A stretch of DNA of 64,000 bases from Ensifer adhaerens (GCF_013283195.1 NZ_JABEKT010000002.1:806001-870000); one strand, 5' to 3'; shown: positions 47,183-56,796, numbered from the stretch's first letter. Program-made: numbers and translations. The notes: generated by a model from the sequence alone, not told the origin.

Positions 47183-47646
47183 GATGTTCTCCTCTGGTTG
47201 GGGACCAGTTGTTGTTCTTTGCCCAGATTTCACACTATGGGCTGAGGACAAATTCCGGCTAGCCGGTCGGCGAGCAACGAAGTGTTGCAGTTCCAGCAAC
47301 AGCCGCTGAGCTGAAGGCGGCCTTTGAAAAAGCCGCGCGTCCTGTCTGTCATTTCATGGTTGCAGTCCTGCATTGGCGCCGTGCGGATGCGAATCGGGTT
47401 TTCGCCTGCTCTGGCTTTGGCATGCGCCGCCGCCGTGGCCAAGGGCGCATTCGACCAAGCCCGGACCAGAAGCCTGAAACACAACCGCTTTCCCCAGCAA
47501 TCGGGCCGATCGGCGAAGCCAAATCCGCTCACCTGCGGTTTCAGGGCCAGAATCCTGGAAAACTCACCGAAAATCGCTGAAAACCCCCATTGAAATCGAT
47601 TACATTTTCTGGCTTGATGGTCCTCGCAAGATTTTGGGAGGATCTT
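47183..47646. other. Divergent intergenic region holding a LacI operator
   Basis: 464 bp between the DUF3100-like gene (minus) and the sugar-binding-protein gene (plus). Apart from the LacI operator at its right end no gene was supported; a TTG-started 89-codon frame at 47324 lacks an SD. Confidence 0.5.
47591..47604. promoter_or_regulatory. LacI-family operator
   Basis: TGAAATCGATTACA matches the general LacI-family consensus TGNAANCGNTTNCA at every fixed position. It lies 43 bp upstream of the sugar-binding-protein start, and a LacI-type gene is encoded at the end of the same operon, so autoregulated sugar-responsive repression is expected. Confidence 0.75.
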
Positions 47647-48672
47647 ATGAAGAAGCTTATCGCCGTAGCACTCGGCACCGTCGCATCCATCGCCATCTCC
47701 GCTTCGCTCGCCAATGCCGAGACCTTCAAGATTGGCTTGTCCAATGGTTGGGTCGGCAGCGAGTGGCGCACGCAAATGATCGACGAGGCCAAGGCGGCTG
47801 CGGAAAAATGGAAGGAAAAGGGCGTTGACGTCGAAGTCACCGTCCAGAGCGCCAATGTCGACGTGCCCGGGCAGATCGCCCATGTGCGCAACTTCATTGC
47901 CGAGGGCGTCAACGCCATTATCATCAACCCGAACAGCCCGACGGCCTTCGACCCGATCTTCGCGCAGGCGAAGGAAGCGGGCATCCTGGTGATCGCCACC
48001 GACGCCGAAGTTTCGTCGCCGGATGCCACCTATGTCGGCATCGACCAGACGGCCTGGGGTGCTTCCGGTGCCAAGTGGCTGGCCGAAACGCTCGGCGGCA
48101 AGGGCAAGGTCGTTGCCATCAACGGTGTTGCGGGCCATCCGGCAAACGAGATGCGCGTTGCCGGATACAAGAGCGTCTTCAAGGACTATCCGGATATCCA
48201 GGTGGTCAACGAGGTCAACGCCAACTGGGACCAGGCGCAGGGCCAGCAGGCCATGCAGAACATCCTCGCGACCTATCCTGACGTCAACGGTGTCGTCGTG
48301 CAGGACGGCATGGCAGCAGGCGCCTGGAAGTCGATCATGGATGCCGGCAAGGCCAGCCAGATCGCCGCAACTGGCGAAATCCGCAAGGACTTCATCGATC
48401 TCTGGAGCAAGGACAAGCTGAACTCCGGCGCGACCGTCAACCCGCCAGGCGTCATGGCAAGCGCGCTCAACGTCGCCGTGCTCATGCTGCAGGGCAAGGA
48501 GCTGAAGGAACCGGCAACGGCCGGCCAGTACAAGAACGCCATGTACCTGCCGATCCCGTTCATCGACTCAAAGAACCTGGCGGACGCCGCCAAGCAGGTC
48601 GACGGCAAGCCGGGCTACTACTCCTACACCAGCGCTCTTTCGATCGAAGACGCCGAAGCGCTCTTCAAGTAA
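47647..48672 (+). CDS. Sugar ABC transporter, periplasmic binding protein
   Basis: 341-residue family-I sugar-binding protein. Signal peptide MKKLIAVALGTVASIAISAS ending near ANAETF. Features: GLSNGWVGSEWRTQM, VDVPGQIAHVRNFIAEGVNAIIINPNS, FDPIFAQAKEAGILVIATDAEV. Good SD (GGGAGGA) before ATG 47647. First gene of an importer-LacI-oxidoreductase operon. The sugar is not identifiable. Confidence 0.95.
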   Translation: MKKLIAVALGTVASIAISASLANAETFKIGLSNGWVGSEWRTQMIDEAKAAAEKWKEKGVDVEVTVQSANVDVPGQIAHVRNFIAEGVNAIIINPNSPTAFDPIFAQAKEAGILVIATDAEVSSPDATYVGIDQTAWGASGAKWLAETLGGKGKVVAINGVAGHPANEMRVAGYKSVFKDYPDIQVVNEVNANWDQAQGQQAMQNILATYPDVNGVVVQDGMAAGAWKSIMDAGKASQIAATGEIRKDFIDLWSKDKLNSGATVNPPGVMASALNVAVLMLQGKELKEPATAGQYKNAMYLPIPFIDSKNLADAAKQVDGKPGYYSYTSALSIEDAEALFK

Positions 48673-48681
48673 GCGCCCTAA

Positions 48682-48709
48682 GTCAGGCGGATCTGCTGAT
48701 CCGCCTGAC
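48682..48709 (+). other. Stem-loop between binding-protein and ATPase genes
   Basis: 12-bp perfect stem GTCAGGCGGATC / GATCCGCCTGAC with a TGCT loop, 9 nt after the stop codon; no T-run. Confidence 0.72.
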
Positions 48710-48740
48710 ACCCCGGACCCGACCTTACGGACCAAACCCC

Positions 48741-50246
48741 ATGCCGAAACTGACGTTGAACGGCGTAAGCAAGGCTTACGGCGCCACCCTGGCTTTGCGC
48801 CGCGGCGACCTTGAGATCGCGGCCGGCGAAGTCCATGTGCTGATGGGCTCGAACGGCTCGGGCAAGAGCACTTTGTGCAAGATCATTGCCGGCAGCGTGC
48901 GGCCTGATGGCGGCGAGATCCTCATCGACGGACGGTCGGTGACGATTTCAGGTCCGCAGTCGGCGCGCGAGCAGGGCATCGGCATTTTTTACCAGGAACT
49001 CAGCCTTGCGGCGAACCGCTCAGTCGAGGAGAATATCTGCCTCGCCATGCTACCGGTGAAAGCTGCGTTCTTCGTCGATCGCCCCGCCCTGAAGGCGCGG
49101 GCCGCGCGTTACATCGAGCTTTTCGCCGGCGTTTCCGGTGATGGATTTGCGGCCGAAACGCTCGTCGGCAACCTGCGCGCCGATCAGCGGCAGTTGGTCG
49201 AGATCATGAAGGCGCTCGCCAGCGAAGCGCCGATCCTGATCTTCGACGAACCGACATCGGCCCTCGACCGAGCCCAGGTCGACCGCTTCTTCGACATCCT
49301 GCGCGGACTGAAGCGCGACGGCCGCGGCATCATCTTCATCTCGCACCGCATGGACGAGATCACCGCGATCGGCGACCGGGTGACGATCATCCGCGACGGC
49401 GAGACGATCCAGACGCTGAATCTCTCTGAAACCGATCCGGCCGCCGTCATCCGGCTGATGGTGGGTGGTGCCGGCGACATGCCGGCCTCGCAATCGTCCG
49501 CGCCTGCCGTTGCGAGCTTTTCGGCAGGTGCCGCCATGACAGTCGACCGGCTTTCGGGTGCCGGGTTCCGCAATGTCAGCTTCGAGGTCGCCAAGGGTGA
49601 GATCCTCGGGCTCGGTGGTTTGCACGGCCAGGGACAGTCGGCGGTGTTGCGTGCGATCTTCGGCGCAGGCTCGGTAACGTCAGGCGAGATCCGCATCGGC
49701 AGCGACCGTTTCGATGCGAAGAGCCCGCGTGACGCCATCCGGCACGGTTGCGCCTATGTCTCGGGCGACCGTGGCCGCGACGGCGTCATCGCCGGCAGGC
49801 CGATCATCGAGAACGTCACGCCCATCCATTACCTGCGCGACCGGCTCATGATCGCGCGCCCGTCAGGCCTCAAGGCAAAGGCGATGCCAGCGCTTGAAGC
49901 CATGCACACCAAGTTTGCGAGCCTGATGCACCCGATCAATTCTCTCTCCGGCGGCAACCAGCAGAAGGTGATCATCGCCCGCTGGCTGATCGACCGGCCG
50001 GACGTGCTGCTGCTCGACGATCCGACCAAGGGCATCGACCTCTCGGCCAAGGCGGATCTTTTTGCCCTCATTCGCCAACTGGCGGCAGACGGGCTCGGGA
50101 TCCTGCTCTATTCATCCGAGGATGCCGAGTTGCTCGGGAATGCCAATCGCATCCTCGTCTTCAACGGCGGGTCGGTGACGCGCGAACTCACCGGCGAGGA
50201 TCGCACCCGCTACAATCTCTACCAGGCTGCATACGAGGCCGCGTGA
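48741..50246 (+). CDS. Sugar ABC transporter ATPase (two ABC domains)
   Basis: 501 residues. Domain 1: Walker A GSNGSGKST, an LRADQRQLVEI signature region, Walker B IFDEPTSALD. Domain 2: variant Walker A (GLHGQGQSA), complete signature LSGGNQQKV, Walker B LLDDPTKGID. The degenerate second Walker A is typical for RbsA-type proteins. Overlaps the permease start as GTGATGA. Confidence 0.94.
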   Translation: MPKLTLNGVSKAYGATLALRRGDLEIAAGEVHVLMGSNGSGKSTLCKIIAGSVRPDGGEILIDGRSVTISGPQSAREQGIGIFYQELSLAANRSVEENICLAMLPVKAAFFVDRPALKARAARYIELFAGVSGDGFAAETLVGNLRADQRQLVEIMKALASEAPILIFDEPTSALDRAQVDRFFDILRGLKRDGRGIIFISHRMDEITAIGDRVTIIRDGETIQTLNLSETDPAAVIRLMVGGAGDMPASQSSAPAVASFSAGAAMTVDRLSGAGFRNVSFEVAKGEILGLGGLHGQGQSAVLRAIFGAGSVTSGEIRIGSDRFDAKSPRDAIRHGCAYVSGDRGRDGVIAGRPIIENVTPIHYLRDRLMIARPSGLKAKAMPALEAMHTKFASLMHPINSLSGGNQQKVIIARWLIDRPDVLLLDDPTKGIDLSAKADLFALIRQLAADGLGILLYSSEDAELLGNANRILVFNGGSVTRELTGEDRTRYNLYQAAYEAA

Positions 50247-51238
50247 TGACACCGACCACGATAGAAACCCGACCCATCCGCTCCGGCGGCCTGAAGCTTT
50301 GGCTCGAACGCTATCCGTTCCTGCCGGCATTGATCATCGTCGTCGCCCTTCTGGCGCTGAACGGCGCGTTTTCGCCCAACAGCCTCAGCTACCGCTCGCT
50401 GACGGGATTGCTCAGCACCTACATGGCGCTGATCATGCTGGCGATCGCCCAGACCTATGTCGTCTCCGCAGGGGATATCGATCTTTCGGCCGGCGCGACG
50501 CTGTCGCTCGTCAATGTCGCGATCGTCGTCCTGATGGAGAAATGGGGAGGTGGCGGCGCAGCCGTGATCGGCGCCATGCTGTGTGGCATCCTACTCGGGC
50601 TCGCCTGCGGGGTGATCAACGGCATCGTCGTTGCAGCGCTCCGATTGCAGGCGATTGTCGCCACTTTCGCCACCAGCATCTTCTTCACCGGTGTCGCGCT
50701 CTATGTCATGCCGGTCGCCGGCACGCCGGCGCCGGCACTCTTCTGGCGCACTTATGGCGGCAGGCTGCTTGGTCTTCCCTTCGTCTTCTACGTTCTCGCG
50801 GCACTGGCCCTGCTGCTCTTCCTCTTCTCGCGTACCCGCCTCGTCACCCAGCTTCTGGCCGTTGGCGACGACCAGCAGGCGGCCTACCAGACCGGGCTTC
50901 CGGTTGTCCTGGTCCGCATCAAGGGCTATGCGCTCTGCGGCCTGTTCTCCGCACTTGCCGCCTTTTGCCTCACCGGCGACACCGCCAGCGGCGATCCGCT
51001 CGTTGGCGGCAAGATGACGCTTTACAGCGTCGCGGCTGTGGTGCTCGGCGGCAGCGCGCTTGCGGGCGGCTGGACCACCGTCGTCGGTTCGCTGCTCGGC
51101 GCACTGACGATCGGTCTCGTCAATTCGCTGGTCTTCTTCATGGGCACGCCGTCGGAGTGGCAGAACTTCGTGCAGGGCCTTGCCATTCTTCTCGTCTTGA
51201 TGGCCGGCGTGCTGGCCGGCCGGAGGGTCCGCGCATGA
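50246..51238 (+). CDS. Sugar ABC transporter permease
   Basis: About 330 residues, RbsC-like, eight or more membrane segments; the SAGDIDLSAGATLSLVNVA motif is present. ATG 50246 overlaps the ATPase stop. It overlaps the next permease gene by 4 bp. Confidence 0.92.
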   Translation: MTPTTIETRPIRSGGLKLWLERYPFLPALIIVVALLALNGAFSPNSLSYRSLTGLLSTYMALIMLAIAQTYVVSAGDIDLSAGATLSLVNVAIVVLMEKWGGGGAAVIGAMLCGILLGLACGVINGIVVAALRLQAIVATFATSIFFTGVALYVMPVAGTPAPALFWRTYGGRLLGLPFVFYVLAALALLLFLFSRTRLVTQLLAVGDDQQAAYQTGLPVVLVRIKGYALCGLFSALAAFCLTGDTASGDPLVGGKMTLYSVAAVVLGGSALAGGWTTVVGSLLGALTIGLVNSLVFFMGTPSEWQNFVQGLAILLVLMAGVLAGRRVRA

Positions 51239-52191
51239 ACGCCGTCCTTTCCTTCCTCAAGAGGCCGCTGGTCATCGCGCTGCTTCTGATCGCCGCGCTG
51301 CTCTATCTCGGCGAGAGCCTGTCGCCGGGCTTCGCCTCGGCAGACCAGGTCCTGCGCCTGCTGATCGTTGCCTCGCTTCTCGGCATTGTCGCCGCCGGCC
51401 AGAATGTCATCATCCTCGGCGGCCGCGAAGGCATCGACCTCTCGGTCGGTGGCGTCGTCTCGCTCTCGGCGATCATTGCCGGCAATGTCATGAACGGTGC
51501 CGATGGCGGCATCCTGCCGGCGATCCTTGCCTGCCTCGCGGCCGGTGCCTTCTTCGGGCTCCTGAACGGGCTCGGCGTCACGCTTCTGCGCATCCCGCCG
51601 CTGGTGATGACGCTCGGCATGCTCGGCGTGCTCCAGGGCCTGCTCGTCGTCATCCGCAACGGCATTCCCTCCGGCCGTGCCGCTCCCGGCCTTTCCGCCT
51701 TTGTCACCCAGCCGCTGGTGTTCGGCATTCCCGGCATCATCTGGCTCTGGATCGCCATTGGCCTGTTCATGGCCTTCATGCTCAACCGCACCGTCTTCGG
51801 CCATCGCATCTATGCGATCGGCTCCAATGAACATGCGGCCTATATGGCTGGCGTTCCGGTCCGCCGCATGCGCATCGGTCTGTTCATGATCTCAGGCATG
51901 TTTGCCGCCATCGCCGGCCTCTGCCTGCTCGGCTATTCCGGCTCGTCCTTTGCCAATGTCGGCGAGCAATACATGCTCTCCTCGATCATCGCCGTCGTCT
52001 TCGGCGGGACGTCGCTTGCCGGCGGCAAGGGCGGCTACACCGGAACCATGGCCGGCGCGCTGCTGCTGGTGATCCTCCAGGGCATCCTGACGACGGTCAA
52101 CATCGACGAATCCGGCCGCCAGATGGTGTTTGGCGCGACGCTGCTGCTGCTGATGTTGTTCTATGGGCGTGGAAAGGCGATGCGGGCATGA
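51235..52191 (+). CDS. Sugar ABC transporter permease
   Basis: 318 residues, RbsC-like; GREGIDLSVGGVVSLSAIIAG motif near residue 65 and the GGTSLAGGKGGYTGT segment near 260. ATG 51235 lies at an ATGA overlap with the previous permease and its end overlaps the LacI gene in the same way. Confidence 0.92.
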   Translation: MNAVLSFLKRPLVIALLLIAALLYLGESLSPGFASADQVLRLLIVASLLGIVAAGQNVIILGGREGIDLSVGGVVSLSAIIAGNVMNGADGGILPAILACLAAGAFFGLLNGLGVTLLRIPPLVMTLGMLGVLQGLLVVIRNGIPSGRAAPGLSAFVTQPLVFGIPGIIWLWIAIGLFMAFMLNRTVFGHRIYAIGSNEHAAYMAGVPVRRMRIGLFMISGMFAAIAGLCLLGYSGSSFANVGEQYMLSSIIAVVFGGTSLAGGKGGYTGTMAGALLLVILQGILTTVNIDESGRQMVFGATLLLLMLFYGRGKAMRA

Positions 52192-53207
52192 ACGATCGGC
52201 CGAAGATCAAGGACATTGCCGAGCGTGCCGGCGTTTCGGTCGCAACCGTCTCGCGGGCGCTCAGCGATTCCGGCCTGGTGACCGCCGAAACGAGCCAGCG
52301 CATCCACGCGCTTGCGCGTGAACTCAACTACCGGCCAAACGTCAGCGCGCGCAACCTTCGCACCCGCAAGTCGATGTCGGTACTGCTGGTCGTGCGCGAC
52401 GTCGGCAACCCGTTCTATCTCGACATCTTGAAGGGCGTCGAGGCGACGGCGCGCGAGGCCGGTTACTCGGTCCTGATGGGCAACACCGAGAACGATCCGG
52501 ATCGCGAGACGGAATATTTCAACATGCTGCGCGACGGCCATGCGGATGGCATGATCCTTATGACGGGCAAGCTGCCGCCGCCAGGCCACGATAGCGGACT
52601 CGATGTGGCGCACCTGCCCGTGGTCGTCGCGTTGGAAATGATCGAATCCTCCGGACTGCCGCATGTTCAGGTCGACAACATCGCCGCGGCAAAGGCCGCG
52701 GTCGAGCATCTGATTTCGCTCGGCCACCGCAAGATCGCCCATATCGCCGGGCCGTTGCCCGAGGTCATGGCCGTGCACCGCCGCGACGGCTACCGCGCCG
52801 CCATGCGGGAGGCCGGCCTTGCCATCCCCGAGGGCTATGAGGTTCGCGGCGACTATCTGCTCGAAACCGGTCAGCTCTGCTGCGGACAGCTGTTTGCCCT
52901 GTCCGAACCGCCGACGGCACTTTTTGCTGCCAACGACGAAATGGCCTACGGCGCCATTCACGAGCTGCGCCGCCTCGGCCGCGACATTCCGGGCGACGTT
53001 TCCGTCGTCGGCTTCGACGATCTCTACCTGAGCAAGGCTTTCTATCCGCCGCTGACGACCGTGACCCAGCCGCGCGCCGACATCGGCCGGACGGCGATGT
53101 CGCTGCTGCTGCGCATGCTTTCCGGTGAGGCGGTGGGACTTGCCCCGCCCATCGTGCTGCCGACGGCCCTGAGCGTTCGAGCCAGCACCGCCTCGCCACG
53201 CCAATAA
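52188..53207 (+). CDS. LacI-family transcriptional regulator
   Basis: 339 residues. N-terminal HTH IKDIAERAGVSVATVSRALSDSG plus the hinge helix NVSARNLRTRKS, then a sugar-binding core (DVGNPFYLDILKGVEATAREAG, ADGMILMTG, VVGFDDLYLSKAFYPPLTTVTQP). ATGA-coupled to the permease gene. It probably represses its own operon through the site at 47591-47604 and is released by the imported sugar or its first product. Confidence 0.95.
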   Translation: MNDRPKIKDIAERAGVSVATVSRALSDSGLVTAETSQRIHALARELNYRPNVSARNLRTRKSMSVLLVVRDVGNPFYLDILKGVEATAREAGYSVLMGNTENDPDRETEYFNMLRDGHADGMILMTGKLPPPGHDSGLDVAHLPVVVALEMIESSGLPHVQVDNIAAAKAAVEHLISLGHRKIAHIAGPLPEVMAVHRRDGYRAAMREAGLAIPEGYEVRGDYLLETGQLCCGQLFALSEPPTALFAANDEMAYGAIHELRRLGRDIPGDVSVVGFDDLYLSKAFYPPLTTVTQPRADIGRTAMSLLLRMLSGEAVGLAPPIVLPTALSVRASTASPRQ

Positions 53208-53229
53208 CCTGACAATCTGGGAGAAGAGA

Positions 53230-54474
53230 ATGACACAGCTACCGAAGCAGACGCTGCGCGTGGGGTTCGTCGGAACCGGCTTCATCGCCCATTTCCACCT
53301 GAAGTCGATGATCGGCGTGCGCAATGTCGAAGTGACGGGCGTGTTCAGCCGCAAGGCGGAAAACCGCGAGACGTTTGCCAAGGAAGTCGAAACACTCGGG
53401 CTCGGCACCTGCCGCACGCATGAGAGTCTTGAAGCGCTGCTGTCGGCCGACGACGTCGATGCGATCTGGATCCTGTCGCCAAACTACACGCGCCTCGATG
53501 TAATGCGTTCGCTGCACGGTGCGATCAAGTCTGGCCGCAGCAAGGTGTTCGCGGTTGCCTGCGAGAAGCCCTTGGCGCGCACGGTGGCGGAAGCCCGCGA
53601 GATGCTGACGCTTGCCGAAGATGCCGGCCTCAACCACGGCTATCTCGAAAACCAGGTGTTCTGCACGCCGGTGCTGCGGGGCAAGGAAATCATCTGGCGC
53701 CGGGCCGCCTCCACCACTGGCAGACCCTATCTAGCGCGCGCGGCAGAGGAACATTCTGGACCGCACGAACCCTGGTTCTGGCAGGGCGACAAGCAGGGCG
53801 GCGGGGTGCTCTCCGACATGATGTGCCACAGCGTCGAGGTGGCGCGTTATCTGCTGACCGCGCCGGGCGCACCGCGCAATTCGCTGAAGATCAAGTCTGT
53901 CAACGGCACCGTCGCCAACCTGAAATGGACGCGCCCCAACTATGCCGAACAGTTGCGCAAGCGCTTCGGCAACGATGTCGACTATCGCAACCGCCCTTCG
54001 GAGGATTTTGCCCGCGCCACGGTGACGCTCGAAGATGAGGACGGCAACGAACTGATGATCGAGGCGACGACCTCCTGGGCCTATGTCGGCGCAGGGCTGC
54101 GCATCCAGCTCGAACTGCTCGGACCGGAATATGCGCTCGAATACAATTCGCTGAGCACCGGCCTGAAGATCTTCATGTCCCGCGAAGTCACCGGTTCGGA
54201 AGGCGAGGATTTGGTCGAAAAGCAGAATGCCGAGCAGGGGCTGATGCCGGTGCTCGAGGACGAGGCCGGCGTCTATGGTTACACCGACGAGAACCGCCAC
54301 ATGGTGGAATGCTTCCGCAAGGGCCAGAAGCCGCTCGAAACCTTCGAGGACGGCCTTGCCGTGGTCGAGATGCTGATGGGTCTCTATCGCTCCGCCGAGA
54401 TCAACGCCACCTTGCAGTTCCCTGCGCCGGAGCTTGAGCACTACGTGCCCGTCGTCGCGCGCAAGGGCGCATGA
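53230..54474 (+). CDS. Gfo/Idh/MocA-family oxidoreductase
   Basis: 414 residues, NAD(P)-dependent sugar/inositol-type dehydrogenase. Rossmann motif GFVGTGFIAHFH; conserved CEKPLART with the catalytic-region Lys; HSVEVARYLL in the C-terminal domain where family members keep the catalytic His/Asp region. GGGAG precedes the start. Last gene of the sugar operon, so it likely oxidises the imported sugar or polyol. Confidence 0.92.
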   Translation: MTQLPKQTLRVGFVGTGFIAHFHLKSMIGVRNVEVTGVFSRKAENRETFAKEVETLGLGTCRTHESLEALLSADDVDAIWILSPNYTRLDVMRSLHGAIKSGRSKVFAVACEKPLARTVAEAREMLTLAEDAGLNHGYLENQVFCTPVLRGKEIIWRRAASTTGRPYLARAAEEHSGPHEPWFWQGDKQGGGVLSDMMCHSVEVARYLLTAPGAPRNSLKIKSVNGTVANLKWTRPNYAEQLRKRFGNDVDYRNRPSEDFARATVTLEDEDGNELMIEATTSWAYVGAGLRIQLELLGPEYALEYNSLSTGLKIFMSREVTGSEGEDLVEKQNAEQGLMPVLEDEAGVYGYTDENRHMVECFRKGQKPLETFEDGLAVVEMLMGLYRSAEINATLQFPAPELEHYVPVVARKGA

Positions 54475-54494
54475 TCATGCTTGTCTAAGGCTGG

Positions 54495-54511
54495 CGGGGG
54501 CGCAGCCCCCG
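54495..54511 (+). terminator. Hairpin after the oxidoreductase gene
   Basis: CGGGGGC-gca-GCCCCCG, 7-bp stem, 20 nt past the stop and between convergent genes; no T-run. Confidence 0.45.
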
Positions 54512-54537
54512 TCGACATGATAGGTCTAGCCTCCCGT

Positions 54538-55023
54538 TCAGGCGTCTCTTCGTGAGTGCGAGGAGATGTCCACCGGATCTTCGTCCATGGCGCGTCCGGT
54601 TATCTCTTCGATCTCGATCACAAAGAACAGATGGGGCGACGTGCCGACGACGCCCTGTTCCACCGGTTTCAATCCGCCCGGTTCCCACCAGTTGGTGCGT
54701 TTCTCCAGCAGCGACCATGCCTGCAGACGCTCCTGGTGCCATTGCTTGGTATCCGGCAGTTCCCGATATCTGCCGTAGATGACCGCGCTTTTCCAGCTTC
54801 CCCCGTCGGAGAACGCGTCGATCTGGACACAGACGCGAGGGTTTGCGCGCATCCAGTCGATTTTCTGTCCGGGCATCGAGAAGCCGTATAGCCGGTTTGC
54901 AGTAAAGGCGTACTGGACGGGCACGATGTAGGGCTGGTCATCCCTAGCGCAGGCCAGCCGACCGATATGGTGCGAGGAGACAAGTGCGATGCATTCCTCA
55001 CGCGACAATTCCCTGACGAACAT
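54538..55023 (-). CDS. Pyridoxamine 5'-phosphate oxidase-like flavin-binding protein
   Basis: 161 residues with a split-barrel FMN-binding fold: LSREECIALVSSHHIGRLACARDDQPYIVPVQYAFTANRLYGFSMPGQKIDWMRANPRVCVQID. Relatives include nitroreductase-like Nim proteins and general flavin-nucleotide-binding stress proteins. ATG 55023 has a strong AGGAGG SD; the longer frame to 55164 is unlikely. A FixK/FNR-like box 62 nt upstream suggests induction at low oxygen. The precise reaction is unknown. Confidence 0.85.
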   Translation of the reverse strand: MFVRELSREECIALVSSHHIGRLACARDDQPYIVPVQYAFTANRLYGFSMPGQKIDWMRANPRVCVQIDAFSDGGSWKSAVIYGRYRELPDTKQWHQERLQAWSLLEKRTNWWEPGGLKPVEQGVVGTSPHLFFVIEIEEITGRAMDEDPVDISSHSRRDA

Positions 55024-55320
55024 GTTTCGCTTCCTCCTGCGGTGAGACGCTCCCAAAGACTGCAGGCATTTCGCGGTCCACCGCATTGATATGGCGCAAT
55101 GCGTCAACTTTGACAGGCGTGATTGCCAAGGCCCGATACGGCTCCGCCTCATCCGGCATCCCATTGCCTCTGCTTACCGATAAATCGAACCCGGTGGCGC
55201 TGCGGGTGGAATAAACAGCGTGCAGCGCCGTTAGGCCCTCAACGATACCTCGTGAAGGCCGGGCGTCGCACGCGGGTTTTCGCCGCGAACCGGCCGCCAG
55301 CAGAAAAGGATTGGGCCACC
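55024..55320. other. Divergent intergenic region
   Basis: About 300 bp between the flavin-binding-protein gene and the SLC13-type transporter gene. It holds a FixK/FNR-like box and a GTCAA-ct-TTGAC palindrome (55103-55114); no gene. Confidence 0.45.
55086..55099 (-). promoter_or_regulatory. FixK/FNR-like box
   Basis: TTGA-N6-GCAA, which fits the relaxed rhizobial FixK consensus TTG(A/C)-N6-(T/G)CAA. It lies 62 nt upstream of the flavin-binding-protein start, placed so that a class II-like site at about -41 would put transcription start about 30 nt before the ATG. Confidence 0.4.
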
Positions 55321-56796
55321 ATGACCGGCGTTCAAACATTTGCACCGGCGAAGGACATCATCATCTCCTCCGTCAACGAAGTGGGCGATTTCGGCGGGCA
55401 GATGCCGCTACGCCAGGTGCGGCTGTTGACGGGGTCCATGCTGCTTCTCTTCGCGGCGATCCTGATTTTTCTGGCAGCCGACGGGCTGACCATGCCGATG
55501 CGCCTGGCGCTGATGGTGTTTGCGACAACGCTTGTCTGCTGGACGATCTTCGACCTGCCGGAAACGCCGGTGGCGCTTGCCGGAGCGTTGGCGCTTGGTG
55601 CCACCGGCACCGTCAGTGAAGAAGCGGTTTTTGCGGCGCTGGGCAATGATATCGTCTGGCTGATGATTGCCGCCTTCGTTATCGCCTCGGTGCTGCAGGC
55701 GTCCGGGTTGGTGGAGCGTCTCACCTTCAGGCTGCTGGCGCCTTTCCGACGCGTCAGCAGCCTGTTCTGGGCGGTCACGCTGACGATCTTCGCCACTGCC
55801 TTCATCATTCCCTCCACGTCGGCGCGCGCGGCTATCTTCATGCCGGTGTTTCTGGGGCTGACGGCCGCAATCGATCGGCCCACCGTTACACGCGCGCTTG
55901 CCTTGCTCTTTCCGTCGGTGATCCTGTTGTCTGCCGCCGCTTCGCTCACCGGTGCCGGCGCGCACCTGGTGGCGGTCGATTTCATTCGCCGCAGCGGCGG
56001 TGACGCGCCGGATTTCCTCGAGTGGGCGTTGCTGGCAGCCCCATTTGGATTGTTTACGAGCCTCATGGCCTGCGGTCTCATTCTGCGATTCTTCCTTGGT
56101 ACTGACGATCGCGACGCCATGTTCGAGGCAAGCGCTAGAACCGAAAAGCAGCCGCTCCTTGCGCCGGAGCGGACCTTGCTGGCCGTAACGGCGCTCATTG
56201 TCCTGGCGCTTGCGACGTCAAGCCTCCACGGTGTTGCCTTGCCCTTCGTCGCCTTGATCGGCGCCCTGGTGATGGCCTCGGAAAAGATCTCGGGAATGCC
56301 CTTCCGCAAGGCGCTGAAAACCGTCGAGTGGAACCTGCTCTTGTTTCTGGCCGGCACGCTCGTCATCGGCGAGGCGCTGATGAGCACCGGGACGGCGGCT
56401 CTGCTGGCCGACCGCGCCATCGGCATGCTCAGCCTTATCGGCAAACCGCCGGTCTGGATGGTGATCCTGTTCACCGTGATCCTGGCGACATTGGCGCATA
56501 TCGTCGTCGCCTCGCGGACGGCACGGGCGACGGTGCTGATCCCGGCACTCGCCTTGCCGCTCGCAGGTCTCGGCGTCGAACCGGCGGTTCTCATCATGGC
56601 CGCTACTCTGGGTAGTGGCTTCTGCCAGACCTTGATGGTTTCGGCCAAGCCGGTGGCGCTGTTCGGCAGCATGGAACCGCCTGCGTTCACGCCGTCGGAC
56701 CTGATGCGGCTGGCCGCGATGCTGCTCATCCCCTTCATTGGGCTCCTGACGCTTTTTGCCGTCTTCGTCTGGCCGCTGATGGGTCTTGGAGATTGA
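55321..56796 (+). CDS. SLC13/DASS-type anion transporter
   Basis: 491 residues, about 11-12 membrane segments, related to the divalent-anion:sodium symporter/citrate transporter (CitMHS-ArsB-like) superfamily. Two pseudo-symmetric halves carry polar turns IPSTSARAAIFMPV and ASRTARATVLIPALALPL, matching the SNT/ST-A-R substrate and cation sites, plus SLTGAGAHLVA. ATG 55321 has AAGGA upstream. Lies in front of a glycerate kinase gene but separated by a strong terminator, so co-transcription is unlikely. A carboxylate substrate is the best guess. Confidence 0.82.
   Translation: MTGVQTFAPAKDIIISSVNEVGDFGGQMPLRQVRLLTGSMLLLFAAILIFLAADGLTMPMRLALMVFATTLVCWTIFDLPETPVALAGALALGATGTVSEEAVFAALGNDIVWLMIAAFVIASVLQASGLVERLTFRLLAPFRRVSSLFWAVTLTIFATAFIIPSTSARAAIFMPVFLGLTAAIDRPTVTRALALLFPSVILLSAAASLTGAGAHLVAVDFIRRSGGDAPDFLEWALLAAPFGLFTSLMACGLILRFFLGTDDRDAMFEASARTEKQPLLAPERTLLAVTALIVLALATSSLHGVALPFVALIGALVMASEKISGMPFRKALKTVEWNLLLFLAGTLVIGEALMSTGTAALLADRAIGMLSLIGKPPVWMVILFTVILATLAHIVVASRTARATVLIPALALPLAGLGVEPAVLIMAATLGSGFCQTLMVSAKPVALFGSMEPPAFTPSDLMRLAAMLLIPFIGLLTLFAVFVWPLMGLGD

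Noticed and set aside
47324-47593. An 89-codon plus-strand frame ahead of the sugar-binding-protein gene
   Set aside because: TTG start without SD, and it runs into the LacI operator and promoter region.
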